A stretch of DNA of 64,000 nt from UBA11606 sp049437325. Its GTDB lineage: Bacteria; Actinomycetota; Acidimicrobiia; Acidimicrobiales; Aldehydirespiratoraceae. Within the stretch, counting starts at the first letter, position 1. Each line of letters starts with the position of its first letter. Shown piece by piece: positions 1-8,968 of this stretch. The stretch covers positions 12,506 to 76,505 of the forward strand of contig JBMTIM010000008.1 in the NCBI GenBank assembly GCA_049437325.1, given 5' to 3'. Made by a program: the position numbers and the translations under genes. The notes beneath the pieces were generated by a model. It did no database searches, had not been told where the DNA came from, and saw nothing but the letters and a program-made list of their open reading frames with translations.

Positions 1-1
1 C

Positions 2-1285
2 CCTGACGAGGTGGCGCGGTATCTCTTCCGGCGGGTCGTGTCGTGGGGCCGAAGCAGCAACGTGTTCCTTGCCAATGGTGCTCGCCTGTACCTCGACGTC
101 GGGAGTCATCCCGAGTACGCAACCCCTGAATGCGACAGCGTCCGCGAACTCGTCGTACACGACAAGGCGGGGGAGCGCATCCTCGAGTCGTTGCTCAACA
201 ACGCCGAGCAGCGACTCGATGACGAAGGCGTGCACGGCGACGTCTACCTGTTCAAGAACAACACCGATTCTGCGGGCAACAGCTATGGGTGCCACGAGAA
301 CTACTGCACAAGCCGCCGGGATGACTTTGCGTCCTACGCAGAGGTCTTGATCCCATTCCTGGTGAGCCGTCAGATCTACGCCGGCGCCGGCAAAGTGCTC
401 CAGACGGCGCGTGGATCGATGTATTGCGTGAGCCAGCGGGCCGAGCACATCTGGGAGGGCGTCTCGTCGGCGACCACCCGGAGCCGCCCAATCATCAACA
501 CACGTGATGAGCCTCATGCCGATGCGGAGCGCTATCGACGCCTCCACGTGATCGTCGGCGACTCGAACATGAGCGAGTACACCAACTACCTGAAAGTCGG
601 TGCGTGCTCGTTGATGCTTCGGATGCTCGAGGAACCGCAGGTCGTTCTGCGGGACATGACGCTCGAGAATCCGATCCGAGCAATCCGCGAAATCAGCCAC
701 GACATGACCTGCAGGCGACGGGTGCGTCTCGCCAATGGACGTGAGGTCTCGGCACTCGACATTCAGTCCGAGTACCTCAACCGGGCTCTCCGGTTCGCCG
801 AGCACCACGAGCTCGATGCCGAAGAGAAGATGGCGCTGGACATGTGGGAGCACTGTCTGACCGCGATCGAGGACGACCCGCTGACCCTGGACAAAGAACT
901 CGATTGGGTCATCAAATACAAGCTGATCGAGGCGTACCGCGAGCGTCACGATCTTGCACTGAGTGATGCCCGTGTGTCGCTTGTCGATCTTCAGTACCAC
1001 GACGTGAACCAGAAGCGCGGCCTGTTCTACCGGATGCAACAAAAAGGCATGGTCGAGCGCATCGTGACCGACACAGAGATTGCCGAGGCAGTGGAGACTC
1101 CGCCCCAGACGACACGAGCGCGACTGCGTGGCGAGTTCATCAAGCGGGCCAAGGATCGAAAGCGTGACTACACCGTCGACTGGGTACACCTGAAGCTCAA
1201 CGATCAGGCCCAGCGAACCGTCCTGTGCAAGGACCCGTTCAAGGCGCACGACGAACGGGTGGAGAAACTGATCGCCTCACTGTGA
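2..1285 (+). CDS. pafA: Pup--protein ligase, 5' end cut by window edge
   Basis: PafA attaches the prokaryotic ubiquitin-like protein Pup to lysines of target proteins for proteasomal degradation. The visible reading frame is open from base 2 and begins PDEVARYLFRRVVSWGR, which matches the family interior, so the GTG at 11 is an internal valine and not the start. Roughly the first 25-30 residues, with the conserved ENE/TE-Y/FG segment, lie outside the window. The LYLDVGSHPEYATPEC block carrying the conserved acidic active-site residue is present, as are the glutamine-synthetase-like core and the C-terminal Pup-binding region. pafB starts 10 bases downstream, the usual actinobacterial order. 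Identification is firm. Confidence 0.95.
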   Translation, partial: PDEVARYLFRRVVSWGRSSNVFLANGARLYLDVGSHPEYATPECDSVRELVVHDKAGERILESLLNNAEQRLDDEGVHGDVYLFKNNTDSAGNSYGCHENYCTSRRDDFASYAEVLIPFLVSRQIYAGAGKVLQTARGSMYCVSQRAEHIWEGVSSATTRSRPIINTRDEPHADAERYRRLHVIVGDSNMSEYTNYLKVGACSLMLRMLEEPQVVLRDMTLENPIRAIREISHDMTCRRRVRLANGREVSALDIQSEYLNRALRFAEHHELDAEEKMALDMWEHCLTAIEDDPLTLDKELDWVIKYKLIEAYRERHDLALSDARVSLVDLQYHDVNQKRGLFYRMQQKGMVERIVTDTEIAEAVETPPQTTRARLRGEFIKRAKDRKRDYTVDWVHLKLNDQAQRTVLCKDPFKAHDERVEKLIASL

Positions 1286-1295
1286 AGCAACCCTG

Positions 1296-2189
1296 ATGGA
1301 CAAGCTCGAACGCCTCCTCAATCTCACTGCCGCCCTTCTCGATGCAGATCGGCCCCTCACCGCCGATCAACTTCGTGTCCGCATCGGCGGGTACCCCGAG
1401 GCGAAAGAAAGCTTTCGACGAACCTTTGAGCGCGACAAGGACGATCTGCGGAGCTTGGGAGTGCCGCTTCGAGTCGAGACCGTGCCCGGTGAGGATCCCC
1501 CGATCGACGGCTACCGGATCGACCGAGACGAGTACGCCGGATCGGGACTCCACTTCGAGCCGGACGAGCTCGCAGCATTGAATTTCGCCACAAACCTTGT
1601 GCAAGTCGAGGGCGACGAGACGGGACCGATCAAGATCGGGGCAGCAGGCGGCTCCACAACGGGCGAACAGCTTGGTCGGGTGCCGTTCCCCGATGCGCTC
1701 TCGACCCTCATCAGTGCGGCAGCGGATCGACAGGCCGTCTCGTTCGTCTACAACGGAGAGGAGCGGACGGTCGAGCCATGGCGGGTCTCGTTCTCGCGCG
1801 GACACTGGTACCTGCACGGGTGGGATCGAAGCCGAGCCGCCGATCGGCTCTACCGCGTCGACCGCTTGGGCAGCGATGTTCGCCTTGCCGGCAAGGCGAT
1901 CGAGCCGGTCGGCACCGTTGCCGACCCGCTCGATCTTCGCGGTTGGGAGCTCGGAGACGGACCTGCGACCGAAGCGACCGTGCGGGTCGACCCCGACCAG
2001 GCTGCGTATGCCCGGTTCTTGCTGGGCGATGTGGAGCTTGGTGACGACGGGTCGATCACGGCGACCCTTCAGGTTCGCAACGTCGAAGCGTTCCGCAGCT
2101 TCGTGCTGTCGTTCCTCGAACACGCCGAGGTGATCGGGCCGCCCCAGATGCGGGCCGAATTCATTGCGTGGCTGGAGGCGCAGACATGA
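1296..2189 (+). CDS. pafB: WYL-domain transcriptional regulator PafB
   Basis: The 297-residue protein has an N-terminal winged-helix-like segment (about residues 1-80, LTADQLRVRIGGYPE...FERDKDDLRSLGVPL) and a C-terminal WYL domain with the YNGEERTVEPWRVSFSRGHWYLHGWD core. In mycobacteria PafB pairs with PafC to activate the LexA-independent DNA damage response, probably sensing a nucleic acid ligand through WYL. Its place directly after pafA and its 4-base overlap with a second WYL gene support the PafB assignment. It is somewhat shorter than typical mycobacterial PafB. Confidence 0.88.
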   Translation: MDKLERLLNLTAALLDADRPLTADQLRVRIGGYPEAKESFRRTFERDKDDLRSLGVPLRVETVPGEDPPIDGYRIDRDEYAGSGLHFEPDELAALNFATNLVQVEGDETGPIKIGAAGGSTTGEQLGRVPFPDALSTLISAAADRQAVSFVYNGEERTVEPWRVSFSRGHWYLHGWDRSRAADRLYRVDRLGSDVRLAGKAIEPVGTVADPLDLRGWELGDGPATEATVRVDPDQAAYARFLLGDVELGDDGSITATLQVRNVEAFRSFVLSFLEHAEVIGPPQMRAEFIAWLEAQT

Positions 2190-3145
2190 GTGACAGGCTG
2201 ACCGCCCGCGAGCGGCTCGCACGGTTGCTGTCGGTCATCCCCTGGGTCGCCGAACAAGCTGCTGGCGCCCACATCGACGACATCGTCGAGCGATACGCCT
2301 ACCCCCGAGAGCAGCTTCTCGCCGACCTGCAAGACATCGTGTTCTTCGTGGGGGTGCATCCCTTCACCCCCGACTGTTTGATCGAGGTCGAACTCAGCAA
2401 CGATCGCGTCCACATCCGCTACGCAGACTGGTTCTCCCGTCCGTTGCGACTCTCCGTGGAGGACCAGACCCGGCTCCTGACAGCCGGGCGCTCGGTTCTT
2501 GCACTCACGGAGAGCGAGGGATCCGATGAGGAGGCTGCCTCCCCATTGCTTCGCGCACTCACAAAACTCGAACTTGCCCTCGGGGACAAGGGGCGTGGGG
2601 CGGTGGATGTTCACCTCGGCTCGGCACCCGCCGACACGCTCGAACAGCTGCGGAACGCAATCGCAGCGGGCCGCCAGGTCGAGCTGGAGTACTACGCCTA
2701 CGGACGTGACAACCTGAGTCGGCGGCGGGTTGACCCGGGGCAAATCTTCTCGGACCAGGGCAACTGGTACCTCAGTGGCTGGTGTCACACAGCCGAAGGA
2801 GAACGAACGTTCCGCGTCGATCGGATCAAGTCCATGGCCGTGACCCCACAGCCGATCGAACACATGACGCCGGGGGGCCACATCTTCACGCCGTCCGATG
2901 ATGACCCGCGGGTGGAGCTGCGACTCGAACCCAGCGAACGTTGGGTGATCGAGCAGTACCCGACCGAACGGGTCGATGACACAGGCGATGCTCTTGTGGT
3001 CGAGATGGTCGTTACGGCATCGCCGTGGCTCGAGCGTCTGTTGCTGCGACTCGGCGACGCGGCCGAGCTCCTTGCCGTTGGTCCGCCGCTGGACCTCGAT
3101 CTTCGGCGCAAGGCCGCCAACAGAGTCCTGGAACGGTACCGCTGA
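2186..3145 (+). CDS. pafC: WYL-domain transcriptional regulator PafC
   Basis: Second WYL regulator, 319 residues from the ATG at 2186, which overlaps the pafB stop as ATGA; the in-frame GTG at 2168 would overlap pafB further and is less likely. N-terminal helix-turn-helix region (RLARLLSVIPWVAEQAGA-like, residues 8-60) followed by WYL core (YYAYGRDNLSRRRVDPGQIF...GNWYLSGWCH, about residues 170-205) and a C-terminal WCX-like extension. Expected partner of PafB in a heteromeric activator. The family-level call is strong and the PafC role follows from synteny. Confidence 0.88.
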   Translation: MSDRLTARERLARLLSVIPWVAEQAAGAHIDDIVERYAYPREQLLADLQDIVFFVGVHPFTPDCLIEVELSNDRVHIRYADWFSRPLRLSVEDQTRLLTAGRSVLALTESEGSDEEAASPLLRALTKLELALGDKGRGAVDVHLGSAPADTLEQLRNAIAAGRQVELEYYAYGRDNLSRRRVDPGQIFSDQGNWYLSGWCHTAEGERTFRVDRIKSMAVTPQPIEHMTPGGHIFTPSDDDPRVELRLEPSERWVIEQYPTERVDDTGDALVVEMVVTASPWLERLLLRLGDAAELLAVGPPLDLDLRRKAANRVLERYR

Positions 3146-3179
3146 TCCTTCGTGCCACGTTCTCGAGTCCAGCTCCCGG

Positions 3180-3185
3180 TAGGGT
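3180..3185 (+). promoter_or_regulatory. -10 hexamer TAGGGT for lepB (leaderless)
   Basis: TAGGGT ends 6 bases before the GTG start of lepB, so transcription would begin at or next to the start codon. It fits the TANNNT pattern repeated throughout the window. Confidence 0.5.
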
Positions 3186-3191
3186 CCCCCC

Positions 3192-3869
3192 GTGACTGAC
3201 GGCGGCTCACCTCGTTCGACGGCCAATGCATCATCGTCCCTCGAACGAGACGCCCTCGAGTCCCCGACATCGGCGCGAGCTGAGGCAACACTGGGTCAGC
3301 GCATCAACGAGGCGCTTCGCTCCCTGGTCGAATGGACCGCCGTCGCAGTCGGTGCACTGGCTGTGGCCCTCCTGATCAAGGCGTTTCTGATGCAGGCGTT
3401 CTTCATTCCGTCGGGATCCATGCAGGACACACTCGACATCAACGACCGCGTGCTCGTGTACAAGCTGAGCTACGCCACCGGAGAGGTGGATCGGGGGGAC
3501 ATCGTCGTGTTCGATCGACCTGCTCAAGCCCGTGGCCCCATCGACGAGTTCATCAAGCGGGTCATCGCCACACCCGGAGAGACGATCACCTTCGCCGACG
3601 GTGCGGTCTACATCGACGGCCGCCGTCTCGAGGAACCGTATGTCGGCGGTGCAGACACCGCGAGCCGCGCGGTTCCCATCGAGGCCGAAGGTTGCATCAA
3701 CCCGCCCGCCACCGACACCTGCACCCTCGCAGAGGGCTACTACTTCATGATGGGGGACAACCGGCGGAACTCCACGGACAGTCGAGATTTCGGTCCGGTG
3801 CACGAGGACACGATCATCGGTCGCGCTTTTTTGAAGGTCTGGCCGCTCGACGATTTCGGTTTGCTGTAG
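3192..3869 (+). CDS. lepB: Signal peptidase I
   Basis: Membrane serine protease that removes signal peptides from exported proteins. After a polar N-terminal stretch there is one transmembrane helix (about residues 50-72, VAVGALAVALLIKAFLMQAF), then the catalytic Ser in IPSGSMQDTL and the general-base Lys in FIKRVIATPGE, and the conserved GDNRRNSTDSRDFGPV box near the C-terminus. Length 225 residues is normal for actinobacterial SPase I. The GTG start at 3192 sits 6 bases after a -10 hexamer. It lies between pafC and the tat genes, an export-themed context. The convergent GDPD gene ends 9 bases away. Confidence 0.95.
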   Translation: MTDGGSPRSTANASSSLERDALESPTSARAEATLGQRINEALRSLVEWTAVAVGALAVALLIKAFLMQAFFIPSGSMQDTLDINDRVLVYKLSYATGEVDRGDIVVFDRPAQARGPIDEFIKRVIATPGETITFADGAVYIDGRRLEEPYVGGADTASRAVPIEAEGCINPPATDTCTLAEGYYFMMGDNRRNSTDSRDFGPVHEDTIIGRAFLKVWPLDDFGLL

Positions 3870-3878
3870 GCACAGAGG

Positions 3879-4595
3879 TCACCGAAAGGTGGCCTCGACG
3901 GCGACGAGGCGATCGACGTAGTCGCTGTACACCGCATCGATGCCCTGATCGATCAACCGGGCGATCTGGCGCTCATGTTGCGCATCCCAGCCGAAACACA
4001 ACACATCGAAGCGGTGAAAGAGCGTCGTGAGCCCACCGGTCCACTCACCGTGACGCAGATTGATTGCTTCGATCCGGTTCGCCGCAAGTTCCGCCGCTCG
4101 CTTCTCTGCGCTCACCGGCAGCTTCTCGAGCGACGTGGAGTTGACCAGATGGCACTCAGGAGCACGATCACGCCAGTCGACAAGACAGTCCAGCTCGGAA
4201 TGACAGATCCAGAGATGATCGATCGCCCCGTGCCGGCGAGCGGTGGCAACCACGGCGTCGAACGCTGCCGGATTCTTGATGTCGATGCTGAGGGGCAAGG
4301 AGGTTCCGACCACGCCGTAATACTCGTCGAGGGTGGGGATGTGCGTTTTGAGGTCTGCTCGATCCACGTCGGCGATCCATCGGCGGGGAAAGCGGCGGGC
4401 ATGACCGTCATGGTCGAGCACGACCTCTCCATCGCGTGTGATCCAGGCGTCGGTCTCGATGCCAGTTGCCCCCAGGCGCTTGGCAAGCTCGAATGCCTCG
4501 ATCGTGTTCTCGGGGGCATTGGCTCGGGCGCCTCGGTGTGCGAAGAGCACGGGCGGTGACCACAGTGCGCCGATCCGAGTCGTCATGGGCGTCAT
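3879..4595 (-). CDS. Glycerophosphodiester phosphodiesterase
   Basis: Hydrolyses glycerophosphodiesters to glycerol-3-phosphate and an alcohol. The GDPD TIM-barrel signature is clear: FAHRGARANAPENT near the N-terminus, then ETDAWITRDGEVVLDHD with the metal-binding Glu/Asp and catalytic His, and the late GWDAQHERQIARLIDQGIDAVYSDY segment. No signal peptide is visible, so a cytoplasmic enzyme of the UgpQ type is likely. Start is uncertain: ATG at 4595 gives 238 residues, ATG at 4586 is nearly equivalent, and a longer start at 4622 adds nine unconserved residues. Confidence 0.88.
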   Translation of the reverse strand: MTPMTTRIGALWSPPVLFAHRGARANAPENTIEAFELAKRLGATGIETDAWITRDGEVVLDHDGHARRFPRRWIADVDRADLKTHIPTLDEYYGVVGTSLPLSIDIKNPAAFDAVVATARRHGAIDHLWICHSELDCLVDWRDRAPECHLVNSTSLEKLPVSAEKRAAELAANRIEAINLRHGEWTGGLTTLFHRFDVLCFGWDAQHERQIARLIDQGIDAVYSDYVDRLVAVEATFR

Positions 4596-4744
4596 CGTGG
4601 CACTTCCGTTCGCCAGAAACACAGCTGGCGGCTCATCCTCGTCGACACAGCCGAAAAGAATGCGTTCCCAGAGAAATCAGTCCTCAAGTACTGCAGCCAA
4701 CACGCCGAAGACCTTCGGAGTCACGACAACGAGGTTTGATCATC

Positions 4745-5077
4745 ATGGCGACCATCCGGGCGAGCTGCGAGACATGTGGAGATATCGAGCTCACCACAGC
4801 TGACGTTCGTGTCCGCGTCTGTGACAGCGACAACCGAGGCGAGTACAGCTTCCGGTGCCCCGACTGTGCGATGACCGTCGTGAAGGGCGCTGAGCCCCGA
4901 ACGATCGATCTCCTCGTCGCCAGCGGCGTGGAGATGGACACCTGGAGCCTTCCGGCTGAAATGGATGAGATCAAGGTCGGCCGGCCGATCAACCACGATG
5001 ACCTGCTCGAATTCCACGCCAAGATCAACGACACGGCGGCGTGGGACGAGGCCCTCGACGCTCTTCTCAGCACCTGA
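4745..5077 (+). CDS. Small zinc-ribbon protein of unknown function
   Basis: 110 residues starting at the ATG at 4745, preceded by an AGG-containing Shine-Dalgarno-like stretch about 10 bases upstream. The first half carries two Cys pairs (CETC near residue 7 and CPDC near residue 40), consistent with a zinc ribbon, followed by an acidic helical C-terminal half (DLLEFHAKINDTAAWDEALDALL). I do not recognise a function. Its position just ahead of the tat genes resembles small conserved actinobacterial genes, but no role can be assigned from sequence. Confidence 0.75.
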   Translation: MATIRASCETCGDIELTTADVRVRVCDSDNRGEYSFRCPDCAMTVVKGAEPRTIDLLVASGVEMDTWSLPAEMDEIKVGRPINHDDLLEFHAKINDTAAWDEALDALLST

Positions 5078-5082
5078 CGGAC

Positions 5083-5088
5083 TACGGT
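5083..5088 (+). promoter_or_regulatory. -10 hexamer TACGGT for the 5097 gene
   Basis: TACGGT ends 8 bases before the GTG at 5097, the leaderless spacing seen at other operon heads. Confidence 0.4.
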
Positions 5089-5096
5089 CACCCGGT

Positions 5097-5351
5097 GTGA
5101 CCTGGCTGAGTCTGAGTCCCGCGCTGGCAGTGGTGGCATCGTTGGTCGTGTTGACGATCGGTCTCCAGCGCGTCGGCGCCGAACTGGCGGCGGTACGCAG
5201 GGTGCTGCGTCGCTCGCAGGCCGCTGCCGTCGCCATCGACGATGTCGAGCGGTCGGCCCAGCAGATGGCTGATCGAGCCACCGAGCTGCACGAGCGTGCG
5301 TCGCTTCGGGTGCGCAGCGGGTGGACCCGGCAGCGCTCGATCGATCGATAG
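5097..5351 (+). CDS. Small membrane-anchored coiled-coil protein
   Basis: 84 residues from GTG 5097. One N-terminal hydrophobic helix (WLSLSPALAVVASLVVLTIGL) is followed by a charged heptad-like segment with regularly spaced Ala/Leu (VGAELAAVRRVLRRSQAAAVAIDDVERSAQQMADRATELHERA-type composition), suggesting a short membrane-tethered coiled coil. No family recognised. The reading frame lies between the zinc-ribbon gene and tatB on the same strand, has its own plausible -10 hexamer, and its 3' end overlaps the -10 of tatB. Moderately likely to be real. Confidence 0.6.
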   Translation: MTWLSLSPALAVVASLVVLTIGLQRVGAELAAVRRVLRRSQAAAVAIDDVERSAQQMADRATELHERASLRVRSGWTRQRSIDR

Positions 5352-5354
5352 CAT
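5349..5354 (+). promoter_or_regulatory. -10 hexamer TAGCAT for tatB
   Basis: TAGCAT ends 8 bases before the tatB ATG at 5363; it overlaps the stop codon of the preceding small gene. Confidence 0.4.
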
Positions 5355-5362
5355 GCTCCTCG

Positions 5363-5716
5363 ATGGGAAACCTCGGCTCGGGTGAGCTCCTCGTCATCTT
5401 CTTCGTCGCCCTGATCGTTCTCGGGCCAACCAAACTCCCCGAAGCAGCTCGACAGATCGGGCGGGCGATCAACGAAGTGCGCCGTGTGTCCGGAGGCTTC
5501 CAACGGGAGATGCGGGAGGCCATGAAGGAGCCGATCGAGGCCATCGACGACCTCCGAAGGACAGCCAACGGGCCGTTCGACATGACGCCGACAGGGGACG
5601 GGCCCGTGAAGCCGGCCCACAACCACCGAGACGAGGCGGTAGCGAGCACCGCTGATGACAGTGACAACACAGCCGGCAGCACCGACCCGCCGGATACCGG
5701 TGAGCTCGATGCCTGA
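5363..5716 (+). CDS. tatB: Sec-independent translocase subunit TatA/TatB family (TatB-like)
   Basis: 117 residues. The single N-terminal transmembrane helix followed by LGPTKLPEAARQIGRAINEVRR is diagnostic of the TatA/B family; the GP-x-KLP hinge favours TatB over TatA. An amphipathic helix and an acidic, unstructured tail follow. It works with TatC to export folded proteins across the cytoplasmic membrane. The ATG at 5363 is chosen because it places the helix right at the N-terminus. Its stop overlaps the preferred tatC start by 8 bases. Confidence 0.88.
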   Translation: MGNLGSGELLVIFFVALIVLGPTKLPEAARQIGRAINEVRRVSGGFQREMREAMKEPIEAIDDLRRTANGPFDMTPTGDGPVKPAHNHRDEAVASTADDSDNTAGSTDPPDTGELDA

Positions 5717-6479
5717 AGCTGGGGGCGATGGCGAAGCGGGCCAGATGACCATGATGGAGCACCTGGCGGAGCTTCGGCGGCGACTGATCATCAGTTTCGT
5801 GTCGATCGGGGTCGGTGCGATCGCAGCATGGGTTCTCTACCCCGAGATCATCACCATTCTTCTCGAGCCGTACTGTGACACCCTCGAGACCGGCGAGGAG
5901 TGCCAACTCTATGTTCGCAACCCGCTCGAGCCGTTCAGCGTCCGACTCACCGTCGCAGGGTACGGCGGCATCATCGCTGCACTTCCGATCATCCTGTGGC
6001 AGGTCTGGCGTTTCATCGCTCCCGGGCTCTACGCCCACGAAAAGCGGTATGCCGTTCCTTTCATCATGGGTGGTGTCCTGCTGTTCTTCCTCGGCGCCGG
6101 ACTCGCATACTGGAGCATTCCGCGAGCGCTCACATTCCTGGGTGAGGTCGGAGGTGACGATTTCACCGAACTGTTTGCGCCCGGGGACTACCTCGGCTTC
6201 GTGATGAAGATGATCGTTGCATTCGGCATCGGCTTCGAATTCCCGATTCTGCTGATCTTCCTGCAACTCCTTGGCATTGTGCAGTACCGGACCCTCACCA
6301 AGGGACGCCAGTATGCGATCGTCGGCATCGTGGTACTCGTCGCCGTCATCACGCCGTCAGGAGACCCGTTCACGTTGATGGTCCTCTCGGTCCCCATGTA
6401 CCTCTTCTACGAGACCTCCATTGCGTTCGGCTGGATCCGCACGCGACGAGCTCGCAAGCGCGCCGCACCACTGGCGTGA
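5709..6479 (+). CDS. tatC: Sec-independent protein translocase TatC
   Basis: Core Tat translocase component with six transmembrane helices. The N-terminal MTMMEHLAELRRRL motif, the conserved NPLEPFSVRL loop, the IAPGLYAHEKRY segment and the VITPSGDPFTLMVLSVPMYLFYE end are all typical. The ATG at 5709 gives 256 residues and overlaps tatB slightly; an alternative ATG at 5655 would add 18 residues lying inside tatB. helY begins as GTGA over the tatC stop, so the three genes are translationally linked. Confidence 0.95.
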   Translation: MPEAGGDGEAGQMTMMEHLAELRRRLIISFVSIGVGAIAAWVLYPEIITILLEPYCDTLETGEECQLYVRNPLEPFSVRLTVAGYGGIIAALPIILWQVWRFIAPGLYAHEKRYAVPFIMGGVLLFFLGAGLAYWSIPRALTFLGEVGGDDFTELFAPGDYLGFVMKMIVAFGIGFEFPILLIFLQLLGIVQYRTLTKGRQYAIVGIVVLVAVITPSGDPFTLMVLSVPMYLFYETSIAFGWIRTRRARKRAAPLA

Positions 6480-8968
6480 GCAGTCCGACCCACGGATTCG
6501 AGCTCGACCGATTTCAGCTCGACGCGATCGAGCATCTCGAGGCAGGACGTTCGGTACTCGTTGCCGCTCCCACGGGCAGCGGCAAAACCGTGATCGCAGA
6601 GCACGCCATCGATCTGGCGCTGTCACAGCGCAGGCGGGCCTTCTACACCGCGCCGATCAAGGCGCTGTCGAACCAGAAGTACCGCGACCTCGCGGCACGA
6701 GTTGGATCGAATCGAGTTGGGTTGCTCACCGGAGACAACGCAATCAATCCGGATGCCGACATTGTGGTGATGACCACCGAGGTCCTCCGCAACATGCTGT
6801 ACGAGGGACGCCAGCTCGATGACCTCGACTTTGTCGTGCTCGACGAAGTCCACTATCTCGAAGACTCGTTCCGAGGTCCAGTCTGGGAAGAGGTCATCCT
6901 CCACCTACCGCCCCACGTGCGGCTTGTCGCACTCTCGGCAACAGTCTCGAACACCGACGAGCTCACCGGATGGATCGAGTCGATACGAGGGGAGACCGGG
7001 TGTGTCGTCGAACACAGGCGGCCGGTGGCCCTCGAGCATCTGTACATGATCGCCGACAAGCGTGGGCATCGCCTCCACGTGCTTCCGACGCTCGTCGACG
7101 GGGAACCCAACAGCGAAGGGCATCGATTCGACCCTGACCTCCGCCGCAGTCGCCAGGATCGAGGTCGGCATCGATCAGGGAACAACACTCCGTGGGCCAG
7201 CCCGAGCCAGTTGGAGGTGCTCGATCACCTCGAGGAACATGATCTGCTCCCGGCGATCTGGTTCGTTTTCAGTCGCAAAGGCTGTGACCAGGCGGCTGCT
7301 GCGCTGGAACGAGCAGGCGCCCGCTACACCGACCGAGAGGAAGCGATTCGGATACGAGCGATCGCCGAGGACCGACTTGCGGGACTGGCAGCCGCCGATC
7401 TTGCTGCACTCGACACAACCGGATGGCTCGACCGTCTCGAGCGGGGAATCGCAAGCCATCACGCCGGACTGGTGCCGGCCTTCAAGGAGTCGGTGGAACT
7501 CGCATTCGCGGAGGGGCTGGTGCGAGTCGTCTTCGCCACAGAAACCCTGGCCCTCGGCGTGAACCTTCCCGCCCGTTGCGTGGTGATCGACAAACTCACG
7601 AAGTTCACCGGCGAAGGCCACGAGGTTCTGACCGCCGCGCAATTCACGCAACTCACCGGGCGGGCCGGCCGTCGCGGTATCGATACCGTGGGCCATGCGG
7701 TCGTGCCGTGGTCACCGTTCACTCGCTTCGAGCAGGTTGCCTCGCTCGCGGGAAGCAGAAGTTTTCGTCTTCGCTCCGCCTTCCGCCCGACCTACAACAT
7801 GGCGGCCAACCTGTTGCAACGTCGCAGCCCCCAGGACGCCCGGGCACTCCTAGGGACATCCTTCGCTCAATACCAGACCAATGCGGGGACGGTGCGGCTC
7901 GAACTGCGCCTTGCCCGAGCGCGTTCGCTCGTTGCGTCGCTCGAGGCCGAAGAGCCCGAAGAGGAATTCGAGGTGCGTTCACCGGGAATCCCCGAGACGA
8001 TCGCCGATGCGGTCAGCAAACTCCGGCCGGGCGACGTGGTCGTCGACGATCGCGGTGACCGCTGTGCCGTCCTCGGTGTCAGTTGGCGAAAGGGAGGCCG
8101 GGCCCGAATTCGGCTCGTCAGCGAGGAGGGTCGGGAGATGCGGTGGGATCTCGCCGACTTGGAGAGCGCCCCCGACACGATCGGCCGCATCGATCTCCCA
8201 TTCCCGATGGCCCCCGAGCGCATCGACTACCGCCACGACGTTGCACGTCGCATCCGACGGAACACGTCGTCGCGCCCGAAGACCCGCCATCTCCGCCGTC
8301 GGCCTGATCGCCGTACGCGCCTCGAGCGAGCCCGCCAGGAACTGGTGAAGCTCGAAGAACGTGCCAGCAGTGATACGGCGTCGATCGCCAACCAGTTCGA
8401 TTCGATTTGCGATGTGCTCCGCGATCTCGGCTACCTCGAGGACTGGACCGTCACCGACAAGGGCCGCATCCTTTCCTCGATCTACCACGAAACCGATCTG
8501 CTCATCGCCGAGGCGGTCACGACCGGTCTCTTCGACGATCTCGAACCGGCGGCACTCGCATCACTCGTCTCATGCCTCACCTACGAGCACCGCAGCCCAA
8601 CACCAGCGCCCGAGCCATGGTTGCCATCTCGTGACGCCCGTGCGCGCTGGCGGCAGCTCGAGCACCTGTCGGACACCGTCGGCCGGGCCGAGCAGCACGC
8701 CGGCGTGACCGAGACCCGACGACCCGATGCCGGGTTTGCGCCTGTCGCCCATGCCTGGGCAGCCGGCGAAACGCTCGAGATCCTCCTCGACAGCGAGCCC
8801 GACATGACAGCGGGAGACTTCGTACGCAATGTCAAGCTCCTGATCGACCTCCTGCGTCAGGTCGCCGCAATTGCGCCGACAGCAGCGACCCGCACCTGCG
8901 CTCGCCAAGCGGCCGACAGCATTCACCGTGGTGTCGTTGCCCTCTCCGGATCGGTAGCAGTCGCATGA
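6476..8968 (+). CDS. helY: DEAD/DEAH-box RNA helicase of the HelY/Ski2-Mtr4 family
   Basis: 830 residues. Walker A (APTGSGKT, about residue 30), DEVH box (VLDEVHYLED), motif III (LSATVSN), FVFSRKGCDQ in the second RecA domain and motif VI (QLTGRAGRRGID) are all present. A C-terminal DSHCT-type helical domain follows (SIYHETDLLIAEAV...LSDTVGRAEQHAGVTETRRPDAGFA and onward). This family remodels or unwinds structured RNA. The tatC-helY order is conserved in actinobacteria. Mycobacterial HelY is slightly longer (about 900 residues). The downstream gene overlaps its stop by 4 bases. Confidence 0.92.
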   Translation: MSSPTHGFELDRFQLDAIEHLEAGRSVLVAAPTGSGKTVIAEHAIDLALSQRRRAFYTAPIKALSNQKYRDLAARVGSNRVGLLTGDNAINPDADIVVMTTEVLRNMLYEGRQLDDLDFVVLDEVHYLEDSFRGPVWEEVILHLPPHVRLVALSATVSNTDELTGWIESIRGETGCVVEHRRPVALEHLYMIADKRGHRLHVLPTLVDGEPNSEGHRFDPDLRRSRQDRGRHRSGNNTPWASPSQLEVLDHLEEHDLLPAIWFVFSRKGCDQAAAALERAGARYTDREEAIRIRAIAEDRLAGLAAADLAALDTTGWLDRLERGIASHHAGLVPAFKESVELAFAEGLVRVVFATETLALGVNLPARCVVIDKLTKFTGEGHEVLTAAQFTQLTGRAGRRGIDTVGHAVVPWSPFTRFEQVASLAGSRSFRLRSAFRPTYNMAANLLQRRSPQDARALLGTSFAQYQTNAGTVRLELRLARARSLVASLEAEEPEEEFEVRSPGIPETIADAVSKLRPGDVVVDDRGDRCAVLGVSWRKGGRARIRLVSEEGREMRWDLADLESAPDTIGRIDLPFPMAPERIDYRHDVARRIRRNTSSRPKTRHLRRRPDRRTRLERARQELVKLEERASSDTASIANQFDSICDVLRDLGYLEDWTVTDKGRILSSIYHETDLLIAEAVTTGLFDDLEPAALASLVSCLTYEHRSPTPAPEPWLPSRDARARWRQLEHLSDTVGRAEQHAGVTETRRPDAGFAPVAHAWAAGETLEILLDSEPDMTAGDFVRNVKLLIDLLRQVAAIAPTAATRTCARQAADSIHRGVVALSGSVAVA

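Noticed and set aside
11..13. GTG at base 11 as the start of pafA
   Set aside because: The frame is open to base 2 and the preceding residues (PDE) continue the conserved PafA sequence, so this valine is internal and the gene is cut by the window.
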